The notes under the pieces: model-generated
Databases searched by the model: none
What the model was told of the DNA's origin: nothing
Seen by the model: only the letters and a program-made list of their open reading frames with translations
NCBI GenBank assembly: GCA_944322305.1
Contig: CALUOP010000009.1
Location: forward strand, 1-64,000
Direction: 5' to 3'
DNA length: 64,000 bases
From: an uncultured Coriobacteriaceae bacterium
GTDB lineage: Bacteria; Actinomycetota; Coriobacteriia; Coriobacteriales; Coriobacteriaceae
Part shown: positions 54,039 to 62,657 of the stretch, piece after piece
Layout: every line of letters starts with the position of its first letter
Numbering within the stretch: position 1 is the stretch's first letter
Translations under genes and position numbers: made by a program

Positions 54039-56192
54039 GTGATCACGCGTTACCGCTTTGGCACCCCCATCGAAACCGACACCGTCCCGCGCAAGCCGGA
54101 CCCCGCCACGGGCCCCGTGCGCCACCTCGCCGTCCATCTGCCCGGCGAGCCCGTAACAGCGTCGGAACAAGAAAAACCCGGCGGCGAGGCCGTCAACCCC
54201 AGCCGCGGCGAGGCCGGCCCCGCCGCAAACAAGCAGGCCGACAAGCTCTTCTTCACCTGTCCCCTGCGCGAGGCCGACATCGTCTACGGCCTCGGCGAGC
54301 AGATGGGCGGCATCAACAAGCGCAACGCCGTCTACACCTCCCGCTGCATGGACAACGACCTGCACACCGAGGATCGGCGCAGCCTGTACTCGGCGCACAA
54401 CTTCCTCGTGGTGCACGACACGGCGCGCGGCGGGCGCACCTTCGGCGCCTTCGTCGACTGCGCCGGCATCGTCACCTTCGACGTGGGCGAGACCCGCCGC
54501 GACGAGCTCGTCATAACCCTCGACGACCCTGACGCCGACCTCTACCTCATCGAGGGCGCCGACCCTGCCGACGTGGTGCGCCAGTTCCGCCAGCTCATCG
54601 GCCAAAGCTACATCCCGCCCAAGTGGGCCTTCGGCTACCAGCAGAGCCGCTGGGGCTACCGCACCGAGGAGGACTTCCGAGACGTTGCCGAGCGCTACCG
54701 CACCGCGCGCATCCCGCTCGACGCCCTGTACATGGACATCGACTACATGGACGACTACGAGAGCTTCACCGTAAGCCCCGAGCGCTTCCCCCACTTCGAC
54801 CAGCTCGTAAGCGAGATGCGCGCGCAGGGCGTCCACCTCGTGCCCATCATCGACGCCGGCATCAAGGTCAAGCCCGGCTACCGCGTCTACGACGAGGGCG
54901 TCGCCCAAAACCGCTTCTGCAAAGACGAGAAAGGCGAGGACTTCGTCTGCGGCGTGTGGCCGGGGCACTGCCACTTCGTCGACGTGCTCGACCCCGACAA
55001 CCGCCGGTGGTTCGGCGAGCAGTACCGGGCGCTTCTCGACCGCGGCATCGACGGCTTCTGGAACGACATGAACGAGCCGTCCATCTTCTACACGGAGGAG
55101 CGCCTCGCCGAGGCGTATGCCCTGGTTGACGAGCTGCGGAACGGCGAGCTCGACCTCACCACCTACTTCGCCATGAAGGACGCCTTCGGCGCGCTCTCCA
55201 ACAACCCCGCCGACTACCGCCTCTTCTACCACACCGTGAACGGGCGGCGCGTGCGGCACGACAAGGTGCACAACCTCTACGGCTACAACCTCTCCCGCGC
55301 CGCCGGCGAGGCCTTCGAACGCCTCTCGCCCGACAAGCGCATCCTGCTGTTCTCGCGCTCCTCGATGATCGGCATGCACCGCGTAAGCGGCATCTGGACC
55401 GGCGACAACATGGCGTGGTGGTCGCACCTTCGGCTCGCGGTGTGCCAGATGCCCAACATCCAGATGTGCGGGTTCCTCTACACCGGCTCCGACCTGGGCG
55501 GCTTCGGCTCCGACACCGACGAGGAGCTCATGGTACGTTGGCTCGAGTTCGCCGCGTTCGTGCCGCTCATGCGCAACCACTCCGCCAGCCCGCGCGCCCA
55601 GGAGCTCGACTGCTTCACGTGCACCGACACCATGCGCCGCATCGTCGAGCTGCGCTACGCGCTCATCCCCTACCTGTACAGCGAGTTCGTGAAAGCTGCG
55701 CTGGCTGGCGACCTGTACTTCAAGCCGCTCTCCTTCGTCTACGGCGACAACGGCCGCACAGAACGCGTGGAAGACCAGCTCATGGTTGGCGAGTCGATCA
55801 TGATCGCGCCGGTGGTGGAGCAAAACGCGCGCGGACGTTACGTGTACCTGCCCGAACCCATGCGCATGGTGCGCTTCCGGGCGCTTGACGACTACGACGT
55901 AGCCGATCTCGCCGCCGGCGACCACTGGGTTGACCTGGCGCTTAACGAGCTCGCGATCTTCATCCGTCCCGGCCACCTGGTGCCGCTGGCCCAGCCGGCG
56001 CAGACCACGCGCGACATGGACTTCACCCACCTGCGCGTGCTTGCCAACGTGGGCGCAGGCGAGACGGCCGCCTACACCCTTTACGACGACGACGGCTATA
56101 CCCGCGCGATCGACGTGCCCGAGCATTTCCACACCGTCACGGTGGAAAACGGCGCCGCAAGCTGCCCCACCAAGCACATGGAGCTCTTCTAA
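54039..56192 (+). CDS. Glycoside hydrolase family 31 alpha-glucosidase
   Basis: A 717-aa GH31 enzyme releasing alpha-linked glucose or xylose from oligosaccharides. Seen are the N-terminal beta-domain (IVYGLGEQMGGINKRN), PPKWAFGYQQSRWGYRTEEDF, LYMDIDYMDDYESFTV, nucleophile Asp in GFWNDMNEPSIF, acid/base Asp in GIWTGDNMAWWSHL, and GFLYTGSDLGGFGSD. It lacks a signal peptide, so it acts inside the cell. I chose GTG 54039, four bases after GGAGG, over an upstream ATG without a ribosome site. The start is preceded by a 230-bp gap with no clear promoter. Confidence 0.93.
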   Translation: MITRYRFGTPIETDTVPRKPDPATGPVRHLAVHLPGEPVTASEQEKPGGEAVNPSRGEAGPAANKQADKLFFTCPLREADIVYGLGEQMGGINKRNAVYTSRCMDNDLHTEDRRSLYSAHNFLVVHDTARGGRTFGAFVDCAGIVTFDVGETRRDELVITLDDPDADLYLIEGADPADVVRQFRQLIGQSYIPPKWAFGYQQSRWGYRTEEDFRDVAERYRTARIPLDALYMDIDYMDDYESFTVSPERFPHFDQLVSEMRAQGVHLVPIIDAGIKVKPGYRVYDEGVAQNRFCKDEKGEDFVCGVWPGHCHFVDVLDPDNRRWFGEQYRALLDRGIDGFWNDMNEPSIFYTEERLAEAYALVDELRNGELDLTTYFAMKDAFGALSNNPADYRLFYHTVNGRRVRHDKVHNLYGYNLSRAAGEAFERLSPDKRILLFSRSSMIGMHRVSGIWTGDNMAWWSHLRLAVCQMPNIQMCGFLYTGSDLGGFGSDTDEELMVRWLEFAAFVPLMRNHSASPRAQELDCFTCTDTMRRIVELRYALIPYLYSEFVKAALAGDLYFKPLSFVYGDNGRTERVEDQLMVGESIMIAPVVEQNARGRYVYLPEPMRMVRFRALDDYDVADLAAGDHWVDLALNELAIFIRPGHLVPLAQPAQTTRDMDFTHLRVLANVGAGETAAYTLYDDDGYTRAIDVPEHFHTVTVENGAASCPTKHMELF

Positions 56193-56222
56193 CCCATCGG
56201 GCGGGGCCGCTTCCCGCGCCAA

Positions 56223-56332
56223 GCCCCGCCCCGCCTGCTCCGCTTCGCCCGATCAACCGTTCCATCGCACAGCTGACAAAACGCGCTGAATCCAGGCAGT
56301 TTCTGTCAGCTGTGCGACGCTTTTAGACAGGC
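56223..56332 (+). repeat. Direct repeat flanking the toxin-antitoxin pair, upstream copy
   Basis: A 110-bp segment, AGCCCCGCCCCGC...CTTTTAGACAGG, repeated at 57324-57432 with few changes. It includes a hairpin with a perfect 14-bp stem TCGCACAGCTGACA (56266-56279 and 56305-56318), which may terminate the GH31 transcript. Confidence 0.9.
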
Positions 56333-56524
56333 TTATCCGCGTCTTCGCATGTTGTTAAGCAAGCCGTCCACCGATAAAAGCAACCGCTTGCCGGGCTTTC
56401 TCACCCTCCTTTTGCGCTGCGCAAACTCCGCAGCAGCGCGTAGATAGACCGCGCAGGTTACCGGTTGGAGAAGTGTTGGGCACCTTCTTGCTAGGATGCG
56501 CGCATCCGAAGGGAAGGAGCACCC

Positions 56525-56647
56525 ATGAGCTTTCGCAGGCCCAACCAACACGCCGTCCGTAATGCAAGCACTACCCGCACCCACAAAATCCAAGCACGCA
56601 AGTTGCTCTGCCCGCTCATCTTTCCTCGTCGCATATGTAGCTTATAA
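56525..56647 (+). CDS. Possible 40-aa peptide upstream of the toxin gene
   Basis: ATG 56525 follows a good AAGGAG site and opens a 40-residue basic frame (MSFRRPNQHAVRNASTTRTH...) that ends inside the toxin operator at 56645-56647. I recognise no family. It may be the truncated 5' end of a gene cut by arrival of the toxin-antitoxin cassette, a leader peptide, or chance. Confidence 0.25.
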   Translation: MSFRRPNQHAVRNASTTRTHKIQARKLLCPLIFPRRICSL

Positions 56648-56655
56648 GCTACAAT
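56636..56655 (+). promoter_or_regulatory. Toxin-antitoxin operator and -10 element
   Basis: A perfect 18-bp palindrome TGTAGCTTATAAGCTACA (56636-56653) overlaps TACAAT (56650-56655), 13 bases before the toxin start. This is the expected place for autorepression by the antitoxin complex. Confidence 0.75.
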
Positions 56656-56667
56656 AAAGGGGGAAAG

Positions 56668-56991
56668 ATGTACGAGCTGTTGCAGACCGAGCGGTTCGGA
56701 CAGTGGCTCCGCGGCATCAAAGACAGCGCAGCACGCGGGCGCGTCAATGCGCATCTTGCCCGCATACGCGCGCATGGCCCGTATTGCGGCGACTGGAAAC
56801 GCGTGGGTGGTGGCGTTGTTGAGCAGCGCATCCACGCCGGGCCAGGCCTGCGGGTCTACCTGGCTGTTGGCGTGCGAAGCGTTGTCTTGCTGCTTGTCGG
56901 TGGAGACAAGTCCACGCAAACGCGCGACATCGCCGCCGCGAAGCGTCTGGCAAAAGCATGGAGGGAAGGTCAGCATCGTGAAGCTCACTAA
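56668..56991 (+). CDS. RelE/HigB-type toxin (HI1419-like addiction module killer)
   Basis: A 107-aa toxin of the RelE/ParE fold, in the 'Gp49-like' group: YELLQTERFGQWLRGIKDSAARGRVNAHLARIRAHGPYCGDWKRVGGGVVEQRIHAGPGLRVYL and VLLLVGGDKSTQTRDIAAAKRLAKAWRE. Such toxins cleave mRNA at the ribosome. GGGGGAAAG precedes ATG 56668. As usual for this subgroup the toxin is first and overlaps the antitoxin gene (14 bp). Confidence 0.93.
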   Translation: MYELLQTERFGQWLRGIKDSAARGRVNAHLARIRAHGPYCGDWKRVGGGVVEQRIHAGPGLRVYLAVGVRSVVLLLVGGDKSTQTRDIAAAKRLAKAWREGQHREAH

Positions 56992-57310
56992 ATGGGATCC
57001 GGTAGATTACCTCGAAACGCCCCAGGATGCAGCCGCTTACCTTAATGCGGCGCTCGAGCTGGGCGACCGGCAAACGTTCGTAGACGCCCTCGGCGACGTG
57101 GCGCGCGCCAAAAGCCTCGGCAAGATCGCCAAAACAACCGGCCTTTCTCGCGAAAGCCTGTACCGCTCCCTCAGCGCCGCAGGCAACCCGCAGTTCTCCA
57201 CCGTTGAACGCGTGCTCGACGCACTCGGCCTCGCACTCCGCGTCGAGCCCAAAGAAGGCGCGCAGGCAAGCGAACCCGAAGCGCCGTGCGCCTCCGCGCT
57301 GGCCGGATAA
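56978..57310 (+). CDS. HI1420-like antitoxin (XRE-type HTH)
   Basis: A 110-aa antidote: VKLTKWDPVDYLETPQDAAAYLNAALELGDRQTFVDALGDVARAKSLGKIAKTTGLSRESLYRSLSAAGNPQFSTVERVLDALGLALRV. It binds the toxin and, through its HTH, the palindromic operator upstream. GTG 56978 with GGAAGG upstream matches the family start. The last 25 residues are a low-complexity tail. Confidence 0.93.
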   Translation: MKLTKWDPVDYLETPQDAAAYLNAALELGDRQTFVDALGDVARAKSLGKIAKTTGLSRESLYRSLSAAGNPQFSTVERVLDALGLALRVEPKEGAQASEPEAPCASALAG

Positions 57311-57323
57311 AACAGCCGCGGCC

Positions 57324-57432
57324 AGCCCCGCCCCGCTTGCCCCGCATCACCCGACCAACCGTTCCATCGCACAGCCGACAAAACGCGCTGAATCCAGGCG
57401 GCTTTTGTCAGCCGTGCGACGCTTTTAGATGG
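57324..57432 (+). repeat. Direct repeat flanking the toxin-antitoxin pair, downstream copy
   Basis: Nearly the same 109 bp as 56223-56332, in the same orientation. Its hairpin is less perfect (two mismatches). It lies between the antitoxin stop and the convergent etfA stop. Confidence 0.9.
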
Positions 57433-57442
57433 GCGGGCGCAA

Positions 57443-58696
57443 CTAGCCTTCCAGCCGGGTGGTGAGCTCTTGGGCAAAGGCCACGCAGTCGGCCTGCACG
57501 GCGTAGGTGGCGGCGGCCATGATGGGCGCCTCCGGGTCCTCGTTCACCGCGATGACGGTCTGCGCGCCGCCAATGCCGGCCAAGTGCTGGATCGCGCCTG
57601 ACACGCCGAGCGCAACAAGGAGCTTGGGCGCCACCGACACGCCGGTCTGCCCCACCTGGTGGCGGTATGCAAGCCAGCCCATCTCAACGAGCGGGCGCGT
57701 GCACCCCACCTCGCCGCCTAAGAGCTCGGCCAGCCGCCGCACGAGCGCCAGGTTCTTCTTGGATCCAATGCCGCGACCGGCAACCACCAGCACGGGTGCC
57801 TCGGCAATGGAGGCGCCCTCGGCAAGCAAGCGCCGCTCGAGCACCCGCACGTGCGAGGTCGCCCGGGGATCAAGCGCAACCTCGCTCACCCGGGCGAGAA
57901 GATCCTCTACCACGGGCGCCGCAAGGCCGTCCGCATCCCCCGCGCCACCTGCGCCAACCAGCCCCGCAAACACCCCGGGGCGCACGGTGGCCATCTGGGG
58001 GCGGTGCGCCGGGCACGCGATCGTGGCCATGAGGTTGCCGCCAAAGGCCGGGCGCGTCTGCTGCAGCAAGCCCGTGGCGGGGTCGATCTCGAGCACGGTG
58101 CAGTCGGCCGTGAGCCCCGTCTGCAGGCGCACGGCCACGCCCGGCGCGAGCTCGCGCCCGAAGGGCGTGGCGCCGCACAGGATGATCTCGGGCTTGCGCT
58201 CGCGCGCCAGCTCGGCAAGCCACGCCGCGTACGGCTCGGCGTCGCGCTGGGCCAAGCGCTCGTCACGGCAGAGCAGCACCGCGTCCGCACCGCCGGCAAG
58301 CAGGCGCGCGCACGCAGCGTCCGCCGGGCCGCCCGCACCGAGGGCGACATCGTCCGCGCCCGTGCCCAGCACCGCCGTCACCGCGCAGCCGCGCGCCGCC
58401 GCCAGCTCGCGCGCCTTGGCCACCAGCTCAAAGACCACGGGCAGCACCGCGCCCGCGTCCTGCTCGCAGAAGACCCACACGCCCTGCCAGGCGGCCAGGT
58501 CGGCGGCATCCGCCGCCGCGCCTTTCTCGATATGCAGCGCGCCCACCGGGCACGCCTCCACGCAGGCCCCGCACAGCACGCACCCTTCCGTCACGCGCGC
58601 CAGGCGCCCCTCCACCACGATGCCCGCCGTGGCGCAGGCCTTCTCGCAGCGGCGGCAACCAACGCAGCGCGCCGCGTCAACAACCAGCCCGCTCAT
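57443..58696 (-). CDS. etfA: Electron transfer flavoprotein alpha subunit with ferredoxin domain
   Basis: A 417-aa EtfA. The N-terminal 60 residues hold two [4Fe-4S] motifs (CVGCRRCEKACATAG, CVLCGACVEACPVGA), as in EtfA subunits of electron-bifurcating lactate dehydrogenase. The ETF core follows, with FAD-binding blocks VVAGRGIGSKKNLALVRRLAELLGGEVGCTRPLVEMGW, RHQVGQTGVSVAPKLLVALGVSGAIQHLAGI and VIAVNEDPEAPIM. It forms a complex with EtfB and the FAD-dependent dehydrogenase encoded upstream. It overlaps etfB by four bases. The ferredoxin part would carry low-potential electrons. Confidence 0.93.
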   Translation of the reverse strand: MSGLVVDAARCVGCRRCEKACATAGIVVEGRLARVTEGCVLCGACVEACPVGALHIEKGAAADAADLAAWQGVWVFCEQDAGAVLPVVFELVAKARELAAARGCAVTAVLGTGADDVALGAGGPADAACARLLAGGADAVLLCRDERLAQRDAEPYAAWLAELARERKPEIILCGATPFGRELAPGVAVRLQTGLTADCTVLEIDPATGLLQQTRPAFGGNLMATIACPAHRPQMATVRPGVFAGLVGAGGAGDADGLAAPVVEDLLARVSEVALDPRATSHVRVLERRLLAEGASIAEAPVLVVAGRGIGSKKNLALVRRLAELLGGEVGCTRPLVEMGWLAYRHQVGQTGVSVAPKLLVALGVSGAIQHLAGIGGAQTVIAVNEDPEAPIMAAATYAVQADCVAFAQELTTRLEG

Positions 58697-59499
58697 AGCG
58701 TCATCCCCTCGATAAGATCCGCCACCTGCGCGGCCTGCTCGGCCACCGTCCCCTCAACCCGCACCGCCACGCTCGTGCGCTGCGGCACGAAGGAGCGCAC
58801 CACCTGCGTGGGCGAGCCTGCCAGGCCGCAGCGCGCGGGGTCGGCCCCGGCTGCGGGGGCGTCCAATACGCGCACGCGCGCCCGCTCGCCGAAGCGCACG
58901 CCCGCGATAGAGGGCATGCGCAGGTCGGCCGCCTCCTTGGCAACCGTCAGCACCGCCGGCAGCGGCGCCTCGGCAAGCTCGGTTCCGCCCTCGCAGCCGC
59001 GCCACACCCGCACGCGCCCCGCGCCCACCTCCGCGAGCTCGCGCACGTCCGTCACGCAGGGCACGCCCAGGGCGCCCGCGATCTCCGGGCCGATCTGCGC
59101 CGTGTCGCCGTCCACGGCCATCTTGCCGCACAGCACCAGGTCGGCCGGCGGCATCTGCGCAAGCCCGCAGGCAAGCGCGTAGGAGGTCGCCAGGGTGTCC
59201 GCCCCGGCAAAGGCCCGGTCCGAAAGCAGCACCGCCGCGTCCGCCCCGCGGGAGAGGGCGTCGCGCAGCAGCCGCTCCGTGTCCGGGATCCCCATGGAGA
59301 GCACGCTCACCGAAACCGGCTCGGCCGGCGCGCCCTTTTCGCCCGCGGCATCCTTGATGCGCAGGGCAAGCTCCAGCGCCGCGGTGTCAAAGGGGTTGAT
59401 CACCGCTTGGCGCCCGTCTCGCACGATGGTGTGGGTCACCGTGTCCATGCGCACCTCCGTGGTAGAGGGCACCGCCTTCACGCAAACCACCACGTGCAT
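58693..59499 (-). CDS. etfB: Electron transfer flavoprotein beta subunit
   Basis: A 268-aa EtfB: VVCVKAVPSTTEVRMD, INPFDTAALELALRIKD, VLSMGIPDTERLLRDALSRGADAAVLLSD, LVLCGKMAVDGDTAQIGPEIAGALGVP. In bifurcating complexes EtfB carries the bifurcating FAD and the NADH site. GGGAGG precedes ATG 59499. It lies one base downstream of the dehydrogenase stop codon and overlaps etfA, so the three are one operon. Confidence 0.94.
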   Translation of the reverse strand: MHVVVCVKAVPSTTEVRMDTVTHTIVRDGRQAVINPFDTAALELALRIKDAAGEKGAPAEPVSVSVLSMGIPDTERLLRDALSRGADAAVLLSDRAFAGADTLATSYALACGLAQMPPADLVLCGKMAVDGDTAQIGPEIAGALGVPCVTDVRELAEVGAGRVRVWRGCEGGTELAEAPLPAVLTVAKEAADLRMPSIAGVRFGERARVRVLDAPAAGADPARCGLAGSPTQVVRSFVPQRTSVAVRVEGTVAEQAAQVADLIEGMTL

Positions 59500-59500
59500 C

Positions 59501-61210
59501 TCACGCCACCTCCCCTGCGGCGTGCGGGCTGGCGCCTGCGGGGCTGCCCGCGGCTGCCGCGTCGAGCGCGCAGCCCTTCTCGCCCGCCGCGGCCGCACAA
59601 GCCGCGCGTTCCTCGTCCAAAAGCTCGGCCGAGAAGAGGTTCCCCCGCCCGAGCAGCCCCTGCGGATCCAGCTGGCACTTGAGCCGCGCCATCTCGCGCA
59701 GGTGCCCCTCGCCGTACATAACGGCCAAGAAGTCGCGCTTGATCTTGCCCACGCCATGCTCCGCCGACACCGCGCCGCCCATGTCTGTGACCGCGCGCGC
59801 CCAGCAGCAGAACAGCTCCTTGCCGCGGGCGTGGTCGGCAGCGTTGCGCGGCAGCACGTTCACGTGCAGGTGGTTGTTGCCGATGTGGCCCCAGGTGGCG
59901 CTTTCGAGCCCCGCCTCGGCGAGCGTTTCGCGGTAGAGCGCCATCACGTCGTGCAGGCGGTCGTCGGGCACCGCCATGTCCGAGCCCAGCTTAGTGATGG
60001 CGGGGTCGGTGCGGCGCCGCTCGTCTATGAGCATGTTCACGCTCTCGGGCACCGCGTGGCGGAAAAACCGCAGCCGCTCACGGTCCACGTCGGTGCGGGC
60101 AACCCACGTGGCGTCCTCGCTGCCGCCCACCCGGGCGATAAGCGCCGCCACGCGCTCAAGAGCGGCAAGCGCCTCGGACTCGTCCGCGCAGCCCAGCTCG
60201 ACGAACACGCACGCCGCGGCGGCCGGATCCACGTCGGGCAGGGACGCAAAGCCCGCGCCCGCCGCCTTCTGGTGCCGCAGGATCCCCAGCGCCGCCCCGT
60301 CGAAGTACTCGAACGCCAGCGCGCACCCAAGCTCCGGGCGGGCGGCAACCACGAAGTCGAGCGCCTGGGACTCCGCGGTAAAAAAGCAGCTCACCGCCCA
60401 CACCACGGCGGGCGCCGACACAAGCTCGACCTCTATCTCGGTCACAACGCCCAGCGTGCCGTCCGAGCCCACGAACAGATCCACGGCGTCCATGCCGTCC
60501 TCTATGTAGTAACCCGAGGCGTTCTTGGTGCGCGGCATCTCGTAGGACGGGAGTGCCAGGTCCATGCGGCGGCCCTGCTCGGTCTCAAGCGCAAGCGTCC
60601 GCTCCGCCCCGCGCCCGCGCGCCACCCGCGCGCCGCGCTCAAGCGCCAGCGTCTCGCCGGAGGCGAGCACCACGCGCAACGCCCGGATGTGCGGGCGCGC
60701 CGGCCCGTAGCGGTAGCTGCGCGCGCCGGAGGCGTTGCACGCCACGATGCCGCCGAGCGTGGCAGAGGCCTCGGTGGGATCCGTGGGGAAGATCTGCTCG
60801 GTCCCCTCGCAAAGCTCGCCCCACGTCTGCAGGCTCTCGGCGTCCCACCCGGCGGTGGGCATGCTCTTGTCGGCCAAGTACTTGCGCAGGTTGGCCAGCA
60901 CCACGCCCGGCTGCAGGCGCACGCAGAAGACCGCGGCGCCGTCCGGGCCGGGAGCCACCCGCATCCCCAGCACGCGGTCCATGTGCGCAAGGTTCATCAC
61001 ATGCCCGCCCGCGGGCACCGCGCCGGCCGCCAAGCCGGTGCGGGTGCCTTGCACCGTCACCGGCGTGCCCGCGGCGCTCATCTGCCGCATAAGCGCGCGC
61101 ACCTCGTCCTCGCTCACGGGAAACGAGATGCTCGCCGCGCTGCCCTGCGTGCGTGACTCGTCGCGGCAAAAGCCGGCGTAGCCCTCGTCCATCGGGTGCA
61201 CGTTGACCAT
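59501..61210 (-). CDS. FAD-dependent D-lactate dehydrogenase (GlcD/LctD-like), Etf partner
   Basis: A 569-aa FAD-linked oxidase of the GlcD family. PCMH FAD domain: VTVQGTRTGLAAGAVPAGGHVMNLAHMD, GEQIFPTDPTEASATLGGIVACNASGARSYRYG, LFVGSDGTLGVVTEIEVELV. C-terminal domain: WGHIGNNHLHVNVLPRN, AVSAEHGVGKIKRDFL, LKCQLDPQGLLGRGNLF. With EtfB and a ferredoxin-bearing EtfA immediately downstream it matches the Acetobacterium woodii lactate dehydrogenase complex, which drives lactate oxidation with NAD by co-oxidising reduced ferredoxin. It is about 100 residues longer than the acetogen enzyme as I recall it. GGAGGGG precedes ATG 61210. Confidence 0.9.
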   Translation of the reverse strand: MVNVHPMDEGYAGFCRDESRTQGSAASISFPVSEDEVRALMRQMSAAGTPVTVQGTRTGLAAGAVPAGGHVMNLAHMDRVLGMRVAPGPDGAAVFCVRLQPGVVLANLRKYLADKSMPTAGWDAESLQTWGELCEGTEQIFPTDPTEASATLGGIVACNASGARSYRYGPARPHIRALRVVLASGETLALERGARVARGRGAERTLALETEQGRRMDLALPSYEMPRTKNASGYYIEDGMDAVDLFVGSDGTLGVVTEIEVELVSAPAVVWAVSCFFTAESQALDFVVAARPELGCALAFEYFDGAALGILRHQKAAGAGFASLPDVDPAAAACVFVELGCADESEALAALERVAALIARVGGSEDATWVARTDVDRERLRFFRHAVPESVNMLIDERRRTDPAITKLGSDMAVPDDRLHDVMALYRETLAEAGLESATWGHIGNNHLHVNVLPRNAADHARGKELFCCWARAVTDMGGAVSAEHGVGKIKRDFLAVMYGEGHLREMARLKCQLDPQGLLGRGNLFSAELLDEERAACAAAAGEKGCALDAAAAGSPAGASPHAAGEVA

Positions 61211-61558
61211 GGCCCCTCCTTACCTGCAGCCTTGGCACACCGCCCCGGCCGCGCCGATACGGCGGCCGGGGCGCAGGGGTATAGGTGTCTCATTATGCCG
61301 CCGCGCGCGGACGCGACCCGATTTCGTTAACAACTCGTAACGAGCGCACCGTTGGCAAACTTGCCGCGCGCCTATGGAGAAACCGTGATTATTATGTATC
61401 GCATGTCGCCTTGGGCACGAGCCCCGTGCAAGCCCGCCGCCCGAGCGACGCCCCGGCCCCGCACCAGGCGAGAAGCGCCCGGGCACGGCCGCGCCGGGTT
61501 TCCCGTTTACCGACATGCGCCCGACTGGCCTGCACGTCACGACTCATCGGAGGTAACC
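61211..61558. other. Divergent intergenic region
   Basis: A 348-bp gap between the lactate dehydrogenase operon and the binding-protein genes, so it must hold two promoters. TATTAT near 61389 may be a -10 element for the plus strand. I see no gene, RNA or strong operator. Confidence 0.5.
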
Positions 61559-62581
61559 ATGAGCACACCTGTCATTACCCGCCGCAGCCTCATCGCCTCC
61601 CTCGCGTTTACGGGCTCCGTGGCGCTCGCGGGCTGCAGCAACGAGGGCGCAGACAGCGCCGAGGACGCCGGCAGCGGCTCCGGATCGGCCGCTGCGAGCG
61701 GCACCTACAAGATCGGCGTGCTGCAGCTCACCGAGCACGGCGCGCTCGACCAGGCCAACGAGGGCTTCGTCGCCGCGCTCAAAGACGCCGGCATCCCCGA
61801 GGACTGCATCGACCAGCAGAACGCCCAGAACGACCAGTCCACCTGCCAGACCATCGCTGCAAAGCTCGTGAACGATGGCGACGACCTGATCTTCGCCATC
61901 GGCACGCCGGCGGCGCAGGCCGTGGCCGCCGCCACCTCCGACATCCCCATCGTGGGCTCGGCCATCACCGACTACGCCGAGAGCGGCCTGGTGGAGTCCA
62001 ACGACGAGCCCGGCGGCAACGTGACCGGCTCCTCCGACCTCACCCCCGTCGCCGACCAGATCGACCTGCTCCAGCAGCTGCTGCCCGACGCCAAGACCGT
62101 TGCCCTGCTCTACTGCAGCGCCGAGGCCAACTCCGCGGTTCAGATCCAGATGGCCGAGGAGGCGCTCGACGCCGCGGGCCTGGCCCACGAGCGCTACACC
62201 GTCTCGAGCTCCAACGAGATTCAGCAGGTGGTCGAGAGCATCGCCGGCAAGGCCGACGCCATCTACGCCCCCACCGACAACACCATCGCCGCCGGCATGA
62301 GCACCGTCGCCATGGTGGCCAACGAGAACGGCCTGCCCGTCATCGTGGGCTGCGACACCATGGTCGAGGACGGCGGCCTGGCCTCCTACTCCATCAACTA
62401 CTACGACCTGGGCTACAAGGCCGGCGAGATGGCCGTCGAGATCCTCGAGAACGACGCCGACCCCGCCACCATGCCCATCGAGTACCTCTCGAGCGACGAG
62501 TGCTCGCTCATCGTCAACCAGGCGACGGCCGACGAGCTGGGCATCGACGTCTCAGGGCTCGAGGACGCCACGATCGTCTAA
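61559..62581 (+). CDS. ABC transporter substrate-binding lipoprotein (TrpX-like), copy 1
   Basis: A 340-aa periplasmic-binding-fold lipoprotein of the ABC_sub_bind family (TrpX/YtrP-type, often for tryptophan/tyrosine or other small aromatics). Signal TRRSLIASLAFTGSVALAGCSN carries a twin-arginine-like RR and lipobox LAGC. The core has YKIGVLQLTEHGALDQANEGFVAALKDAG, FAIGTPAAQAVAAATSDIPIVGSAITDYAESGL, NEIQQVVESIAGKADAIYAPTDNTIAAGM. GGAGGT precedes ATG 61559. It is a close paralogue of the next gene, about three quarters identical by eye. Confidence 0.92.
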   Translation: MSTPVITRRSLIASLAFTGSVALAGCSNEGADSAEDAGSGSGSAAASGTYKIGVLQLTEHGALDQANEGFVAALKDAGIPEDCIDQQNAQNDQSTCQTIAAKLVNDGDDLIFAIGTPAAQAVAAATSDIPIVGSAITDYAESGLVESNDEPGGNVTGSSDLTPVADQIDLLQQLLPDAKTVALLYCSAEANSAVQIQMAEEALDAAGLAHERYTVSSSNEIQQVVESIAGKADAIYAPTDNTIAAGMSTVAMVANENGLPVIVGCDTMVEDGGLASYSINYYDLGYKAGEMAVEILENDADPATMPIEYLSSDECSLIVNQATADELGIDVSGLEDATIV

Positions 62582-62657
62582 CCACAGAAACGCTCCGGGG
62601 CGCAAGCTCCCCCGGCATCGATCCTGCGGGGCCCGTCCCCGCTGAGGAGGTTTTACC

